DNA from: UMGS973 sp964507795
GTDB taxonomy: Bacteria; Bacillota; Clostridia; Peptostreptococcales; Anaerovoracaceae
Reading direction: 5' to 3'
Assembly (NCBI GenBank): GCA_964507795.1
Contig: CAZDQV010000004.1
Span: 1-49,189 of the forward strand
Length of the DNA: 49,189 nucleotides
Of the stretch, positions 16,310-25,718 are shown one piece after another (position 1 is the stretch's first letter; each line of letters begins with the position of its first letter). Made by a program: the position numbers and the translations under genes. The notes below the pieces were generated by a model. It saw only the letters and a program-made list of their open reading frames with translations. It was not told where the DNA came from and did no database searches.

Positions 16310-17473
16310 ATGGCAACTAGAATGATTGCAAATTATTATGCAGAGGTAGACATTCTGTGTATAATTTTACTGATAATGCTGACATACAAAGCATACACAT
16401 CAAACTTTATAACAAGCCACAAGCAGTACTTTTCATTTGTATTGCTGAGCAACATTATTCTTGCTGCAAGCGATCTGATATGGATTTTCAACAACGGATT
16501 TTACTCTATTACAGAGACATTCCCGGCCCGAGGAATTACTTTGAGCTATATATTCAATGGATTGGATATAGTTTCACTGTCACTTTTGGGAATGACATGG
16601 CTGCTTTTTGCCGAAGTGATTCAGGGAAATTATCTGATCAGAAGTCGCACCAGATTCATTGCAGTGCTGCTTCCCGTTGTCATTATCACTGCATTGGTTG
16701 CAACGACCAAACATACAGGATTTATGTTCCATGTATCAGAGCAGGGTGAATTCACACGCGGAGCAGGGTATATCCTTCAGATAGCGATACCTTATGGATA
16801 TATGTTTCTTTCACTCATCTTTGCGCTCAAACGTGCACGAAATGCCAGATCGCAGCAGGCGCGCAGACAGTCACTGTCAATTGTATCTTTTGCTGTTGCG
16901 CCTACATGTGCAGGTGTGGCACAGATAATTTTGCATGATATGTCAGTATTGTTTGTCGGCACTGTTGTTGCACTGATTTATGTATATATATCACTGCAGG
17001 AGCAGCAGGTGCTTACAGACCCGTTGACAGGACTCAACAACCGCCGCGTGCTGGATCAAAAGATTACAGAGGCTATTATAGAGCAAAATGCAGGAAGCAA
17101 ACTGTTTCTGCTTGTCATCGATGTGGACAATTTCAAAGAAATCAATGACAAGTATGGCCATATTGAAGGTGACAGGGCACTGCAGATTGTCGCCGAGGCA
17201 CTTAAATACAATTGCGATAAAGATGATTTCATTTGCAGAAGTGGTGGAGATGAATTTGTCATACTGCACCATGCTGATCCGGAAGATGAATGTGCCAGGA
17301 TAATTGATGGCATCACAAAGATGCTTTCGGCAGCGGAGGTGCCATATGATTTGACTGTTTCTATCGGAAAACAGTGTTATACTCACGATATGAAGAATTG
17401 GAAGAACTTTATGGATGCTGCAGATGAAGAAATGTATCGCATCAAATGTGACAAAAAGACCACAAAAACATAG
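16310..17473 (+). CDS. Membrane diguanylate cyclase (GGDEF)
   Basis: 387 aa. About seven hydrophobic segments span residues 10-225 and form a membrane sensor; the C-terminal GGDEF domain (about 230-387) has DPLTGLNNRR, DNFKEINDKYGH and the catalytic RSGGDEFVIL, so it should make c-di-GMP from two GTP. The product-inhibition RxxD site is missing (Asp replaces Arg), suggesting no simple feedback. ATG at 16310 preferred over the TTG at 16307; AGGGAGA lies upstream. The gene ends about 40 nt before a c-di-GMP riboswitch that leads the next operon, so enzyme and sensor are physically paired. Confidence 0.93.
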   Translation: MATRMIANYYAEVDILCIILLIMLTYKAYTSNFITSHKQYFSFVLLSNIILAASDLIWIFNNGFYSITETFPARGITLSYIFNGLDIVSLSLLGMTWLLFAEVIQGNYLIRSRTRFIAVLLPVVIITALVATTKHTGFMFHVSEQGEFTRGAGYILQIAIPYGYMFLSLIFALKRARNARSQQARRQSLSIVSFAVAPTCAGVAQIILHDMSVLFVGTVVALIYVYISLQEQQVLTDPLTGLNNRRVLDQKITEAIIEQNAGSKLFLLVIDVDNFKEINDKYGHIEGDRALQIVAEALKYNCDKDDFICRSGGDEFVILHHADPEDECARIIDGITKMLSAAEVPYDLTVSIGKQCYTHDMKNWKNFMDAADEEMYRIKCDKKTTKT

Positions 17474-17514
17474 CAGTTCTGACATGGCACATTAATATCA
17501 AACTTATATTTATG

Positions 17515-17615
17515 ATTTTGGCAAACCCGCAGAAATACGGGGACGCAAAGTTTAGTGGCTAATCCTTTTGGTATGCTTGACTGACTGCATTTGAGGATGC
17601 AGTCAGTTGTTTTTT
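17515..17615 (+). promoter_or_regulatory. c-di-GMP-I (GEMM-I) riboswitch with intrinsic terminator
   Basis: Aptamer landmarks in order: GGCAAACC (17520), P2 capped by a GAAA tetraloop (17532-17535), the near-invariant GGGGACGCAAAG (17539-17550), and the tetraloop receptor halves gCTAA (17558-17562) and gTATGc (17571-17576). The downstream terminator CTGACTGCAT / ATGCAGTCAG (17581-17606) with TTGTTTTTT overlaps the aptamer's 3' flank, so folding of the two should compete. It sits just before the VTC gene's ribosome binding site. No strong promoter is visible between the cyclase stop and the aptamer, so read-through from the cyclase is possible. Whether binding turns genes on or off cannot be decided here. 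Confidence 0.88.
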
Positions 17616-17626
17616 GGAGGAGTTTT

Positions 17627-18322
17627 TTGAACAGGGTTTTCAGAGAAGAAAAAAAATTCCTGATAAGTGTTGACGAATTTATTAAAAAAAGTCATATGCT
17701 CAGTCAGGTGATGCATGAGGATTCGCATAATGGTATAAATGGATATGTTATAAGGTCGCTGTATTTTGATACAGTTTATGACGGAGACTATTTTGAAAAA
17801 ATCGCAGGAGTTGAAACCAGGCGTAAAATACGCCTTCGCTGTTATGATCCGGCGGCAGATTTTGCAATGCTTGAAATGAAACAGAAGCAGGGAGCAAATC
17901 AGCTCAAGCGTTCGCTGCGTGTTTCAAGAGAAGATGCCATTTGCCTTACAAAAGGAGATTACTCTCCTTTGCTGAAATACCAGGACCCTTTTGCAACGGA
18001 GTGTTATGCAATGATGAAATGCCGTTGCTATCTGCCCAAAACCATTGTAGAGTATAATCGTAAAGCATATATTGCAAAAGAAAACAAAATACGCGTGACG
18101 TTTGACAATAATATTGTATCAACTGAAAGCTCATTTGATTTGTTTTCAGAGCATCTTAACATGAATCCTGTGCTGGACAAATACGATGTCATTATGGAAG
18201 TTAAATTTAATGGTTTTTTGCTTGAATATATCAGGCAAATGATAAACAGCGTGAATCGCAGTGAAATAGCGGTGAGTAAATACGTACTTGCAAGACAAAA
18301 CGGATACTGCACCAGACTTTAG
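17627..18322 (+). CDS. VTC-domain (polyphosphate polymerase-like) protein
   Basis: 231 aa covering one VTC/CYTH-like tunnel domain. Basic and acidic tunnel residues are visible: FREEKKFLI at the N terminus, RSLYFDT, ETRRKIRLRCY, LEMKQKQG, KRSLRVSRED and C-terminal VIMEVKFNG. In yeast this fold makes polyphosphate; bacterial versions beside DUF4956 and CotH genes are not well defined biochemically. The start is TTG at 17627 with GGAGGAG upstream; an in-frame start at 17591 lies inside the terminator hairpin. First gene behind the riboswitch; the DUF4956 gene follows 21 nt later. Confidence 0.88.
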   Translation: MNRVFREEKKFLISVDEFIKKSHMLSQVMHEDSHNGINGYVIRSLYFDTVYDGDYFEKIAGVETRRKIRLRCYDPAADFAMLEMKQKQGANQLKRSLRVSREDAICLTKGDYSPLLKYQDPFATECYAMMKCRCYLPKTIVEYNRKAYIAKENKIRVTFDNNIVSTESSFDLFSEHLNMNPVLDKYDVIMEVKFNGFLLEYIRQMINSVNRSEIAVSKYVLARQNGYCTRL

Positions 18323-18343
18323 ATTACAAGGAGTTACAACGTT

Positions 18344-19027
18344 ATGAGAGAAAAAATTTACAGTCTTTTCACAAATCCTACCGATATGACGCCTGAACAG
18401 ATATTTATGAATATCGCAGTAGCGGCGCTTTTGGGCTTTTTTATATTCATATCATACTGCATATCACACAGAGGGACCATTTATAGCAAAAAATTTAATG
18501 CCTCTCTTGTTATATTGACCGTACTGACAGGAACTGTCATGACGGTTATCGGAAACAACATAGCATTGTCACTTGGTATGGTAGGTGCTTTATCTATCGT
18601 TCGTTTTCGTACAGCTATCAAAGATTCAAGAGATACAGTATATATTTTCTGGGCGATTGTAATCGGCATATGCTGCGGAGTAGGCGATTATGTGGTTGCA
18701 GCAATCGGAAGCTGTATAGTATTTGTCGTGATTCTGATTCTGGGAGGCATCAAAAATGACAACAGGATGCTCCTTATTATCCGGGGCTCCCGCAGCAGGC
18801 ACAATGCCATTAAAGCACAGGTTTACAAACTGTTTGCCTCAAAAGCAATCTTGAGAGTAGAAAACACAACTGCTGAAACAGTTGAACTTATTTATGAAAT
18901 TTCCAAAAGAATGCTCCAGAAAGCTGAAAAAAACGAACCTGATATTGATATTGCCGGCAGCATTTACGCTCTCGAAAGTATTGAATATGTTAATATAGTT
19001 ATGCAAAATGATGAAATATCAAATTAA
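18344..19027 (+). CDS. DUF4956 membrane protein
   Basis: 227 aa with about four N-terminal membrane segments (residues 25-135) and a soluble C-terminal domain. The conserved block GMVGALSIVRFRTAIKD between helices 2 and 3 is characteristic of DUF4956. These proteins regularly accompany VTC-domain and CotH genes, so a shared membrane complex is likely (context inference); the reaction is unknown. ATG preceded by AAGGAG. CotH starts 5 nt after its stop. Confidence 0.88.
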   Translation: MREKIYSLFTNPTDMTPEQIFMNIAVAALLGFFIFISYCISHRGTIYSKKFNASLVILTVLTGTVMTVIGNNIALSLGMVGALSIVRFRTAIKDSRDTVYIFWAIVIGICCGVGDYVVAAIGSCIVFVVILILGGIKNDNRMLLIIRGSRSRHNAIKAQVYKLFASKAILRVENTTAETVELIYEISKRMLQKAEKNEPDIDIAGSIYALESIEYVNIVMQNDEISN

Positions 19028-19032
19028 AAAAA

Positions 19033-20526
19033 ATGAAGTATAGGATAATAGGAATAATAAGCTGCATTGCCATTTTGATTATAGGCTATCTGGGCTATTT
19101 TGTGATTTCTTCATCAGAAGATGAAAATGAACGTTATCATCAGCATATCGAAGCTGCTGCAAAAGAGCCATGCACAGAACATACAGAAAATGAGCTTTGC
19201 ACTCATCTTCCACTTGTTGTAATCGATACAGACGGAGAGGATATACCCGGAAAAGGTATCAGAAACAAAGAGGGAAAAAATATAGGGTTTACCAAAGCAT
19301 CTGACGGCAGTGACAGGATTGTTGCTGATATGTCAGTTATAGATAACGAAACACAAAACAATCACATTTCTGACAGCCCGGATGTAACAAGCGATGTTAT
19401 CATTCATGTCAGAGGCAATTCTTCAAGATATTTTGACAAATCAAGCTACAGGATCGAGCTTGTTGACCAAAATGGAGAAAACAATCCGCAGGAGCTGATG
19501 GGTATGAGCGCTCATCATGAATGGGCACTTCACGGACCGTATCTTGACAAAAGTCTTATCCGAAACTATATGTGGTACAACATTGCAGGAGAATGCATGG
19601 AATATGCACCGAATGTTCGCTTTTGTGAACTTGTGATAAACGGTGAATATCAGGGACTGTATCTGCTTACAGAACTTGTGGAAGCAGGGAAAGAAGGCTC
19701 CAGGCTGAATCTTGATGTTGATGCCAAAGACAACACATACAGCGGATATCTGCTTCGTCTTGACAGATATGATGACAGTACGGAAGACTGGCTCAAGAGC
19801 CTTACAACGTATACATACAGAAATGACATTGACCTGAAACTTGAAATTGAATATCCGGGTCCTTCAAAGCTCACATCAGAAATGAAAAAATCAATTAAAG
19901 ATGATTTCTCTAAATTTGAAAAAGCCTTGTATTCGTATGATTACGACAGCAAAAAATACGGCTATAAAACATATATTGATGAGATGTCGTTTGTTGACTA
20001 TTTTATAATCGGCGAATTTACAACAAATTATGACGCAGGAGCATATTCCACATACATATACAAGGACACGAGTGGTAAATTCAAAACATGTGTCTGGGAT
20101 TTCAATAATTCCTGTGACAATTATCAGGAAGTTTCAACAATGGATGTACAGCATTTTGAAATGCACAACAGGCTGTGGTATGTGATGCTTACAAAGGATG
20201 AGGACTTTATCGAAAATATAATCAGCCGCTACAGGCAGCTTAGGGAAGGCGTTCTTTCTGAGGAATATCTTATGCAATATATTGATGATACTATCGAATA
20301 TCTTGGGCCTGCAATAGAGCGTAATTTCAAAAAATGGGGAGATTCCTTTGATGATGATGATTTGCTTTCTCCGGAAGAAAGAAATATTCATTCTTATGAA
20401 GAGGCAGTTGCACAACTGAAAAATTTCATAAAAGAAAGAGGCGACTGGATGGATGAGAATATCGAAACTCTCCGTCAGTACAGTGCTGAATCAAAAGTAA
20501 AAAAATACAACGAAGTTGCAGATTAG
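19033..20526 (+). CDS. CotH-family kinase, membrane-anchored
   Basis: 497 aa. One N-terminal transmembrane anchor (residues 5-26) and an extracellular CotH domain: IHVRGNSSRYFDKSSYRIEL, LHGPYLDKSLIRNYMW, LVINGEYQGLYLLTELVEAG, YLLRLDRYDD and the metal-site-like VWDFNNSCDN. CotH proteins are atypical protein kinases first known from Bacillus spore coats; outside sporulation they occur in surface and cellulosome-type loci. Here the partner is probably a surface or exported component of the same operon. Unusually there is no ribosome binding site in the A-rich gap, so coupling to DUF4956 translation is likely. Confidence 0.88.
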   Translation: MKYRIIGIISCIAILIIGYLGYFVISSSEDENERYHQHIEAAAKEPCTEHTENELCTHLPLVVIDTDGEDIPGKGIRNKEGKNIGFTKASDGSDRIVADMSVIDNETQNNHISDSPDVTSDVIIHVRGNSSRYFDKSSYRIELVDQNGENNPQELMGMSAHHEWALHGPYLDKSLIRNYMWYNIAGECMEYAPNVRFCELVINGEYQGLYLLTELVEAGKEGSRLNLDVDAKDNTYSGYLLRLDRYDDSTEDWLKSLTTYTYRNDIDLKLEIEYPGPSKLTSEMKKSIKDDFSKFEKALYSYDYDSKKYGYKTYIDEMSFVDYFIIGEFTTNYDAGAYSTYIYKDTSGKFKTCVWDFNNSCDNYQEVSTMDVQHFEMHNRLWYVMLTKDEDFIENIISRYRQLREGVLSEEYLMQYIDDTIEYLGPAIERNFKKWGDSFDDDDLLSPEERNIHSYEEAVAQLKNFIKERGDWMDENIETLRQYSAESKVKKYNEVAD

Positions 20527-20537
20527 GAGGGCATGAC

Positions 20538-22724
20538 GTGAAAAAATTCATAATCATCATATCAGCTGTTGCTCTTTTGTATCTGGCTTTTGACTTTGCT
20601 TATTATCGCATGGGAATATATATAGATTTTCATCCCGATCAGAATGCCACCACATTTGTAAAAACGGTAGGCAAAGAGATTTACATGGACTCTGGAAACG
20701 GTTATGAGCCTTTTGAAATCAAAGGAGTGAATTTGGGCTCAGGAGAGCCGGGCGAATGGTCAACAGATTTTGATATAGATAAGGAAACATACCTTCGATG
20801 GTTTGGATATATCAAGGAAATGGGTGCGAATACAATTCGTGTTTATACTGTGCAGCAGGACACATTTTATAATGCTTTTTATGAATACAACAAAGACAAC
20901 CCTGACCCGCTGTATATGATCCATGGAGTATGGGTAAATGACTATGTGCAGAACTCTCACCGTGACGCATATGACGAAGATTTTTACGATACATTTTTAG
21001 AAGATTGCAAAACAATGCTTGATGTGATTCATGGCAACAAAAAACTTGCACTTGGAAGAATGGCAAGTGCAGGGCATGGTACATACAAAAAAGATGTATC
21101 GCCATGGGTGATAGGATATATCCTGGGAGTGGAATGGGATGATGTGACTGTAGCATATACAGATGATACATATGCAGGGATGAGCGGATATGATTCCTTT
21201 GATGGTGAATATATGTATACAGGCGAAGATGCATCGCCGTTTGAAGTGCTTTTGGCGAAAGTCGGAAACAAAGTTATAGAATACGAATCCAAAAGATACA
21301 AAACACAAAAGCTTGTGGCTTTTTCAAACTGGCCTACTACAGATCCGTTTGAATATCCGGATGAAATCAAAAAACTGTATATGAAGTGTGCTTATGTCGA
21401 TGTTGAAAACATTAAAACGACAGATGAATTCATTTCCGGTCAGTTTGCATCATATCATGTGTATCCATATTATCCTGATTATCTTTATTGGACTGATGAC
21501 TGGAAATCTCTTGGCATTAAAAGCAAAAAAGATTTCTATAACGATGAAGGGGAGCTTAATACATACAAAGCTTATCTGAGCATGCTTACAGAGCATCACA
21601 GCATTCCTGTTGTGATTGCCGAATTTGGTATTACAACAGGCAGAGGCATGGCTCATCGGGATCTTAATACGGGAAGAAATCAGGGCAATATGTCAGAAAA
21701 AGAACAGGGACAGGCTCTTGCTGACTGCTATAAAGATATTATGTCTGTAGGCTGCGCAGGTTCATGCATATTCTCCTGGCAGGATGAATGGTTCAAAAGA
21801 ACATGGAATACAATGTATGCTGTAGATCTTACCAGAACTCCGTACTGGTCTGATTACCAGACAAATGAGCAGTATTTCGGTCTTTTGTCATTTGATCCCG
21901 GAGAGACAACATCTGTATGTTATGTGGATGGTGACATTTCAGAATGGGATGAATCAGATGTGGTAAGCCAAACCGAAAATATGAGTGTTTCAGTAAAATA
22001 CGACGAAAAATTCATGTATTTTCTTGTAAACAAAAAAGATTTCGACCTGGATAACGATAAAATTTACCTGCCGATTGACACTACACAAAAAACGGGATCA
22101 AGTTATTGCCAGAATTTTGACCTGAAATTTGACAGAGGAGCGGATTTTCTCATTGTTATAGACGGGAAGGACAACTCCAGAATTATGGTGCAGGAGGCAT
22201 ATGAAGTTTTAAGAAGTACATATTCGCAAAATGTGTCAGGATTTGATACATATCTCGAAGAAAATCTGCCTGACCCAAATGCTGCGGGGTTTGTAAATAT
22301 TGATATGATTCTTGAAATATTTCCCTATGAAGGTGAGGGAAGAGCAGAACTTTTGGGTGACAAGTCTGTAGATGCAACCTTTGAAACAGGTAAACTCAAA
22401 TACGGTAATGCCAACCCTGACAGTGAGGATTTTGATTCGCTTGCAGATTTTAATGCAAACGGAGATTATGTGGAAATCAAAATACCATGGCAGCTTATGA
22501 ATTTTTCTGACCCGTCAAGGATGTCCATTCTTGATGACTATTACAGTGGCAATTACGGTATAGAATATATTAACATTGATAAAATGTATGTCGGTGTAAC
22601 CTCAGGCAAAGAGCAGGGCCGTTGCGAAATGCCATCGCTCGAATTAAAACCATGGGGCAATGATGTTACATACCACGAAAGGCTGAAGAGCTCATATTAT
22701 ATCATGCAGGAGTTGTGGAATTAA
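20538..22724 (+). CDS. Membrane-anchored clan GH-A-like glycosidase with CBM9-like C-terminal domain
   Basis: 728 aa. An N-terminal signal anchor (residues 2-22) is followed by a TIM-barrel glycosidase domain (about 50-450): FEIKGVNLGSGEPG, MGANTIRVYTVQQ, a candidate acid/base Glu in YILGVEWDD and a candidate nucleophile in VVIAEFGITTG; then IFSWQDEWFKRTWNT. Residues about 470-728 start with VDGDISEWDE, a typical opening of CBM9-like/DOMON-type beta-sandwiches. It probably trims, transglycosylates or binds the polymer made by this operon; specificity is unknown. GTG start with GGAGGG upstream, 11 nt after cotH. Confidence 0.8.
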   Translation: MKKFIIIISAVALLYLAFDFAYYRMGIYIDFHPDQNATTFVKTVGKEIYMDSGNGYEPFEIKGVNLGSGEPGEWSTDFDIDKETYLRWFGYIKEMGANTIRVYTVQQDTFYNAFYEYNKDNPDPLYMIHGVWVNDYVQNSHRDAYDEDFYDTFLEDCKTMLDVIHGNKKLALGRMASAGHGTYKKDVSPWVIGYILGVEWDDVTVAYTDDTYAGMSGYDSFDGEYMYTGEDASPFEVLLAKVGNKVIEYESKRYKTQKLVAFSNWPTTDPFEYPDEIKKLYMKCAYVDVENIKTTDEFISGQFASYHVYPYYPDYLYWTDDWKSLGIKSKKDFYNDEGELNTYKAYLSMLTEHHSIPVVIAEFGITTGRGMAHRDLNTGRNQGNMSEKEQGQALADCYKDIMSVGCAGSCIFSWQDEWFKRTWNTMYAVDLTRTPYWSDYQTNEQYFGLLSFDPGETTSVCYVDGDISEWDESDVVSQTENMSVSVKYDEKFMYFLVNKKDFDLDNDKIYLPIDTTQKTGSSYCQNFDLKFDRGADFLIVIDGKDNSRIMVQEAYEVLRSTYSQNVSGFDTYLEENLPDPNAAGFVNIDMILEIFPYEGEGRAELLGDKSVDATFETGKLKYGNANPDSEDFDSLADFNANGDYVEIKIPWQLMNFSDPSRMSILDDYYSGNYGIEYINIDKMYVGVTSGKEQGRCEMPSLELKPWGNDVTYHERLKSSYYIMQELWN

Positions 22725-22742
22725 GAATGGAGGAGGTTTCAA

Positions 22743-23855
22743 GTGAATATCGAAACATTGCTTTTTGTGTATTTATTCATATGTACCTCAATGATTGTCT
22801 TTAATATTGTAACAGGAATTATCCTGAAACAAAAAGACAAAAAAACAAACAAAGTAAGCAACAATTTTTATAAAAAAATCACAGAACAGATAGACATAGT
22901 GAAAGCTGGAGGCAAAATCAGCAAAAAACACCGGAAATATCTCATGAAAAAACTCGGACATGTAGGCAATATGATTGCTTTTGATAAAATCCTTGAGAAA
23001 TATTACAACAAAGATGGATCATCTGTTTTGGAATATCTTTCACAGCTTGGCGGCGTGATAGTATATCTGACTATAAAATATGGCAAAAAAGGCAGAATTG
23101 AAACAGCATATTTCGCATATATTGTTAAGAAATATCATCTGATAGAAAACAGAGCCTTGGGAACTGTTGCATATGCTATGATTGAGATACTCGATGAAAC
23201 AAGCATCTATTGCAGAGAAAATGCAATGCAGGCACTGTATACAACCGGCGATGCGGGGTGCGTTATAAAAGCACTCAAAAAAATTGACGAAAGCGGACTT
23301 TTTTTTCACGAAAAACTTCTTGCTGATGGCATGCTGGAATTTACAGGCAATCATGATGAACTTTGCGAAAAACTGATAAAAAACTTTTTTGAATTTACTG
23401 AAGAAATGCAGGTTGCGCTTCTTAATTTCATAAGATTTGATTCGGGAGATTATGCTGAATTTGCATTTGAACTCCTGAAAAACCAAAACACCGGCGATGA
23501 GGTTTGTTATGCCTGCATCAGGTACCTTGGGAAATATCATCTTGACGGTGCTTATGAGCATCTCAAATTTCTTGCGGATAAAGATAACGGGCTCAAATGG
23601 GAATACTGCGCAATTGCTTCTACAGCACTTGCGATTTATCCGGGAGATGATACTATTTCGCTTTTGAAACGCAATCTTTACAGCAAAAACTGGTATATAA
23701 GGTTCAACTCATCACAGAGTCTTGAAAGACTCGGACTTACATATCTTGATTTGATTGATGTAATGGAGGGCAAAGACAGATATGCTACCGAGATATTAAG
23801 ATACAGGTTTGATATTAAAAAAATCACCCGGAAGGAGGACGATACACATGCTTGA
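22743..23855 (+). CDS. HEAT-repeat protein with N-terminal membrane anchor
   Basis: 370 aa. Residues 3-29 form one membrane segment; the rest is helical with regularly spaced two-helix repeats (for example YCRENAMQALYTTGDAGCVI, EVCYACIRYLGKYHLDGAYE and WYIRFNSSQSLERLGL), as in HEAT/PBS-lyase repeats. No catalytic motif was seen. Such scaffolds hold partner proteins, here probably the glycosyltransferase whose gene overlaps its 3' end by 8 nt. GTG start following GGAGG. The family link to known polysaccharide synthase subunits is not established. Confidence 0.8.
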   Translation: MNIETLLFVYLFICTSMIVFNIVTGIILKQKDKKTNKVSNNFYKKITEQIDIVKAGGKISKKHRKYLMKKLGHVGNMIAFDKILEKYYNKDGSSVLEYLSQLGGVIVYLTIKYGKKGRIETAYFAYIVKKYHLIENRALGTVAYAMIEILDETSIYCRENAMQALYTTGDAGCVIKALKKIDESGLFFHEKLLADGMLEFTGNHDELCEKLIKNFFEFTEEMQVALLNFIRFDSGDYAEFAFELLKNQNTGDEVCYACIRYLGKYHLDGAYEHLKFLADKDNGLKWEYCAIASTALAIYPGDDTISLLKRNLYSKNWYIRFNSSQSLERLGLTYLDLIDVMEGKDRYATEILRYRFDIKKITRKEDDTHA

Positions 23856-25251
23856 TGCAATAGATTTATTCCTTAAAATCGTTGGTGTGTTTTTTGTCAT
23901 TTACCTTATAGGATATTCAAGTTTTCTGTTTCTGTCAGTTGTTGTAGGCTCAGCTCAGCTTTACAGGCAACACAGACAGACAAGACTCAAAAACTATCTC
24001 CCAAATGATTATCATATTCCGGTAACAATTATAGTTCCGGCATATAACGAGGAAGTTACAGTTGTTGATACAGTACGTTCTCTTCTCGCTTTGGAATACA
24101 AAGCTTATGAAATTATTGTTGTTGATGACGGCTCAAATGACAATACATCGCAAAAATTGATAAAAACATTTGGAATGAGACAGGTGCACAGACCTATACG
24201 CAAGCAAATAAAATGCCAGGCGGAGGAGTTTGTATATGAAACACGTAAATCAAAAGTACCCATTACCCTTATAAAAAAGAAAAACGGTGGTAAGGCAGAT
24301 GCACTCAATATGGGAATTAATGCGTCGAACTTCCCATATTTCATCTGTATGGATGCCGATTCTGTTTTGCAATATGATTCCCTGAAAAAAATATCGCAGG
24401 TGATTTTGGAAAACAAAAATGTTGTTGCAGTCGGAGGCCTTGTGCGTATATCAAACGGTGTCACATTGTCTGAAGGTCGTGTTGTAAAATACAGACTGCC
24501 GCGAAATGTCCTTGCCTGTATGCAGGTACTTGAATATGCACGTTCTTTTCTTGCTGCAAGGATTCTGTTTGATAAATATAACGGATCACTTATCATATCC
24601 GGCGCTTTTGGGCTTTTCAAAAAAGATATTGTGATTTCAGTCGGCGGATATAATGAAGAAACAGTCGGAGAGGATATGGAACTTGTTGTTAAACTTCATG
24701 AATATTGTACAGTAAACAATATTCAATATGTCATCAGATATGCAACCGATGCAATATGCTGGACACAGGCTCCCGAAAAACTCAAAGATTTGAGAAAACA
24801 GAGAAAAAGATGGCATCTGGGTCTTTTTCAGAGTATGCATAGACACAGAAAAATTCTTTTCAATCCAAAATTCGGTGCAGTCAGCTTTGTATCATATACA
24901 TACTTTCTGATTTATGAACTGCTTTCACCGTATATAGAAATTTTCGGTGTATTCACAATGGTGCTCGCCTTTTGTGTTGATTTGATTAATGTGCCTTTTA
25001 TGATATTATTCTTCCTGATTTATGCGGTATTTGGAGGCGTTTTGTCTCTCAGTGCTTTTTTTGCAAGAATGTATACTACAGGTATGAAAGTAACTTTTTT
25101 GGATGCAATAAAAGCCGGGATGCTTTGCCTGTTTGAAATAACCTTTTTAAGATTTATTCTTGCATGGGTAAGAGCAACAGCATTTATCGGATACAAAAAT
25201 AAAAAACTTCAATGGGGACAAATAGAACGGAAAAAAATAAATTTTAAATAA
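23848..25251 (+). CDS. Family-2 processive-type glycosyltransferase (polysaccharide synthase)
   Basis: 467 aa. One N-terminal membrane helix, a cytosolic GT-A domain and about three or four C-terminal helices. Motifs: VPAYNEE, VVDDGSND, the DxD-type MDADSVLQ, GEDMELVVKL and QRKRW, the QxxRW motif of processive synthases such as BcsA, HasA and PgaC. It should polymerise a nucleotide-sugar into a surface polysaccharide and help to export it. There is no C-terminal PilZ domain, so c-di-GMP control is not built into the enzyme as in BcsA. The start at 23848 follows AAGGAGG; the frame to 23809 overlaps the HEAT gene and is unlikely. Confidence 0.92.
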   Translation: MLDAIDLFLKIVGVFFVIYLIGYSSFLFLSVVVGSAQLYRQHRQTRLKNYLPNDYHIPVTIIVPAYNEEVTVVDTVRSLLALEYKAYEIIVVDDGSNDNTSQKLIKTFGMRQVHRPIRKQIKCQAEEFVYETRKSKVPITLIKKKNGGKADALNMGINASNFPYFICMDADSVLQYDSLKKISQVILENKNVVAVGGLVRISNGVTLSEGRVVKYRLPRNVLACMQVLEYARSFLAARILFDKYNGSLIISGAFGLFKKDIVISVGGYNEETVGEDMELVVKLHEYCTVNNIQYVIRYATDAICWTQAPEKLKDLRKQRKRWHLGLFQSMHRHRKILFNPKFGAVSFVSYTYFLIYELLSPYIEIFGVFTMVLAFCVDLINVPFMILFFLIYAVFGGVLSLSAFFARMYTTGMKVTFLDAIKAGMLCLFEITFLRFILAWVRATAFIGYKNKKLQWGQIERKKINFK

Positions 25252-25268
25252 AAGGGGAGGTTAAGGCA

Positions 25269-25718
25269 GTGGACTTAAAAAATATGAAGAAATCATTATT
25301 CGGATTCAGCAAAAAAGATGTATGTGAATATATTGCACAGCTGAATGATGAATTTTCAAAGGCTCTGAATGAAGAAAAAGAAAAAGAAAAAAATACCCTT
25401 TCACAAATGCAGTCAAATATTGATATGCTTGAAGTGCAGAATAAACTTTTGGAAACAGAAAAAAAAGAAATGGAATCGACTGTTTACAACATGAGAGAGG
25501 AAAATCTCATGCTGCACAAAACAAACGAGGAAATATGCCGTAAAAATGATGAACGCAACATAGAACTTCAAAACAGACTGGACAAGCACAAAAAAGATGT
25601 TGATAAAATGCATGAATGTATTATTGGAATACTCAAGCGCCTGGATGATTCCTTTGTCAGAACTTCACATGAGATTTCAGATATACAAAAACAACTTGTT
25701 GCAAAAGAAGATGAGTAA
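25269..25718 (+). CDS. DivIVA-like coiled-coil protein
   Basis: 149 aa. The N-terminal LKNMKKSLFGFSKKDVCEYI resembles the membrane-binding entry of DivIVA-type proteins (FGFxKxDVxxYI); the rest is one long charged coiled coil (about residues 30-145). DivIVA proteins mark poles or division sites. In this operon it could place the synthase complex in the cell, an inference from context only. GTG start with GGGGAGG upstream, 17 nt after the glycosyltransferase; overlaps the next gene's chosen start by 8 nt. Confidence 0.7.
   Translation: MDLKNMKKSLFGFSKKDVCEYIAQLNDEFSKALNEEKEKEKNTLSQMQSNIDMLEVQNKLLETEKKEMESTVYNMREENLMLHKTNEEICRKNDERNIELQNRLDKHKKDVDKMHECIIGILKRLDDSFVRTSHEISDIQKQLVAKEDE

Noticed and set aside
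20812..21234. 140-codon minus-strand frame opposite the glycosidase gene
   Set aside because: Antisense shadow, rich in His, Tyr and Cys, with no start signal and no recognisable domain.
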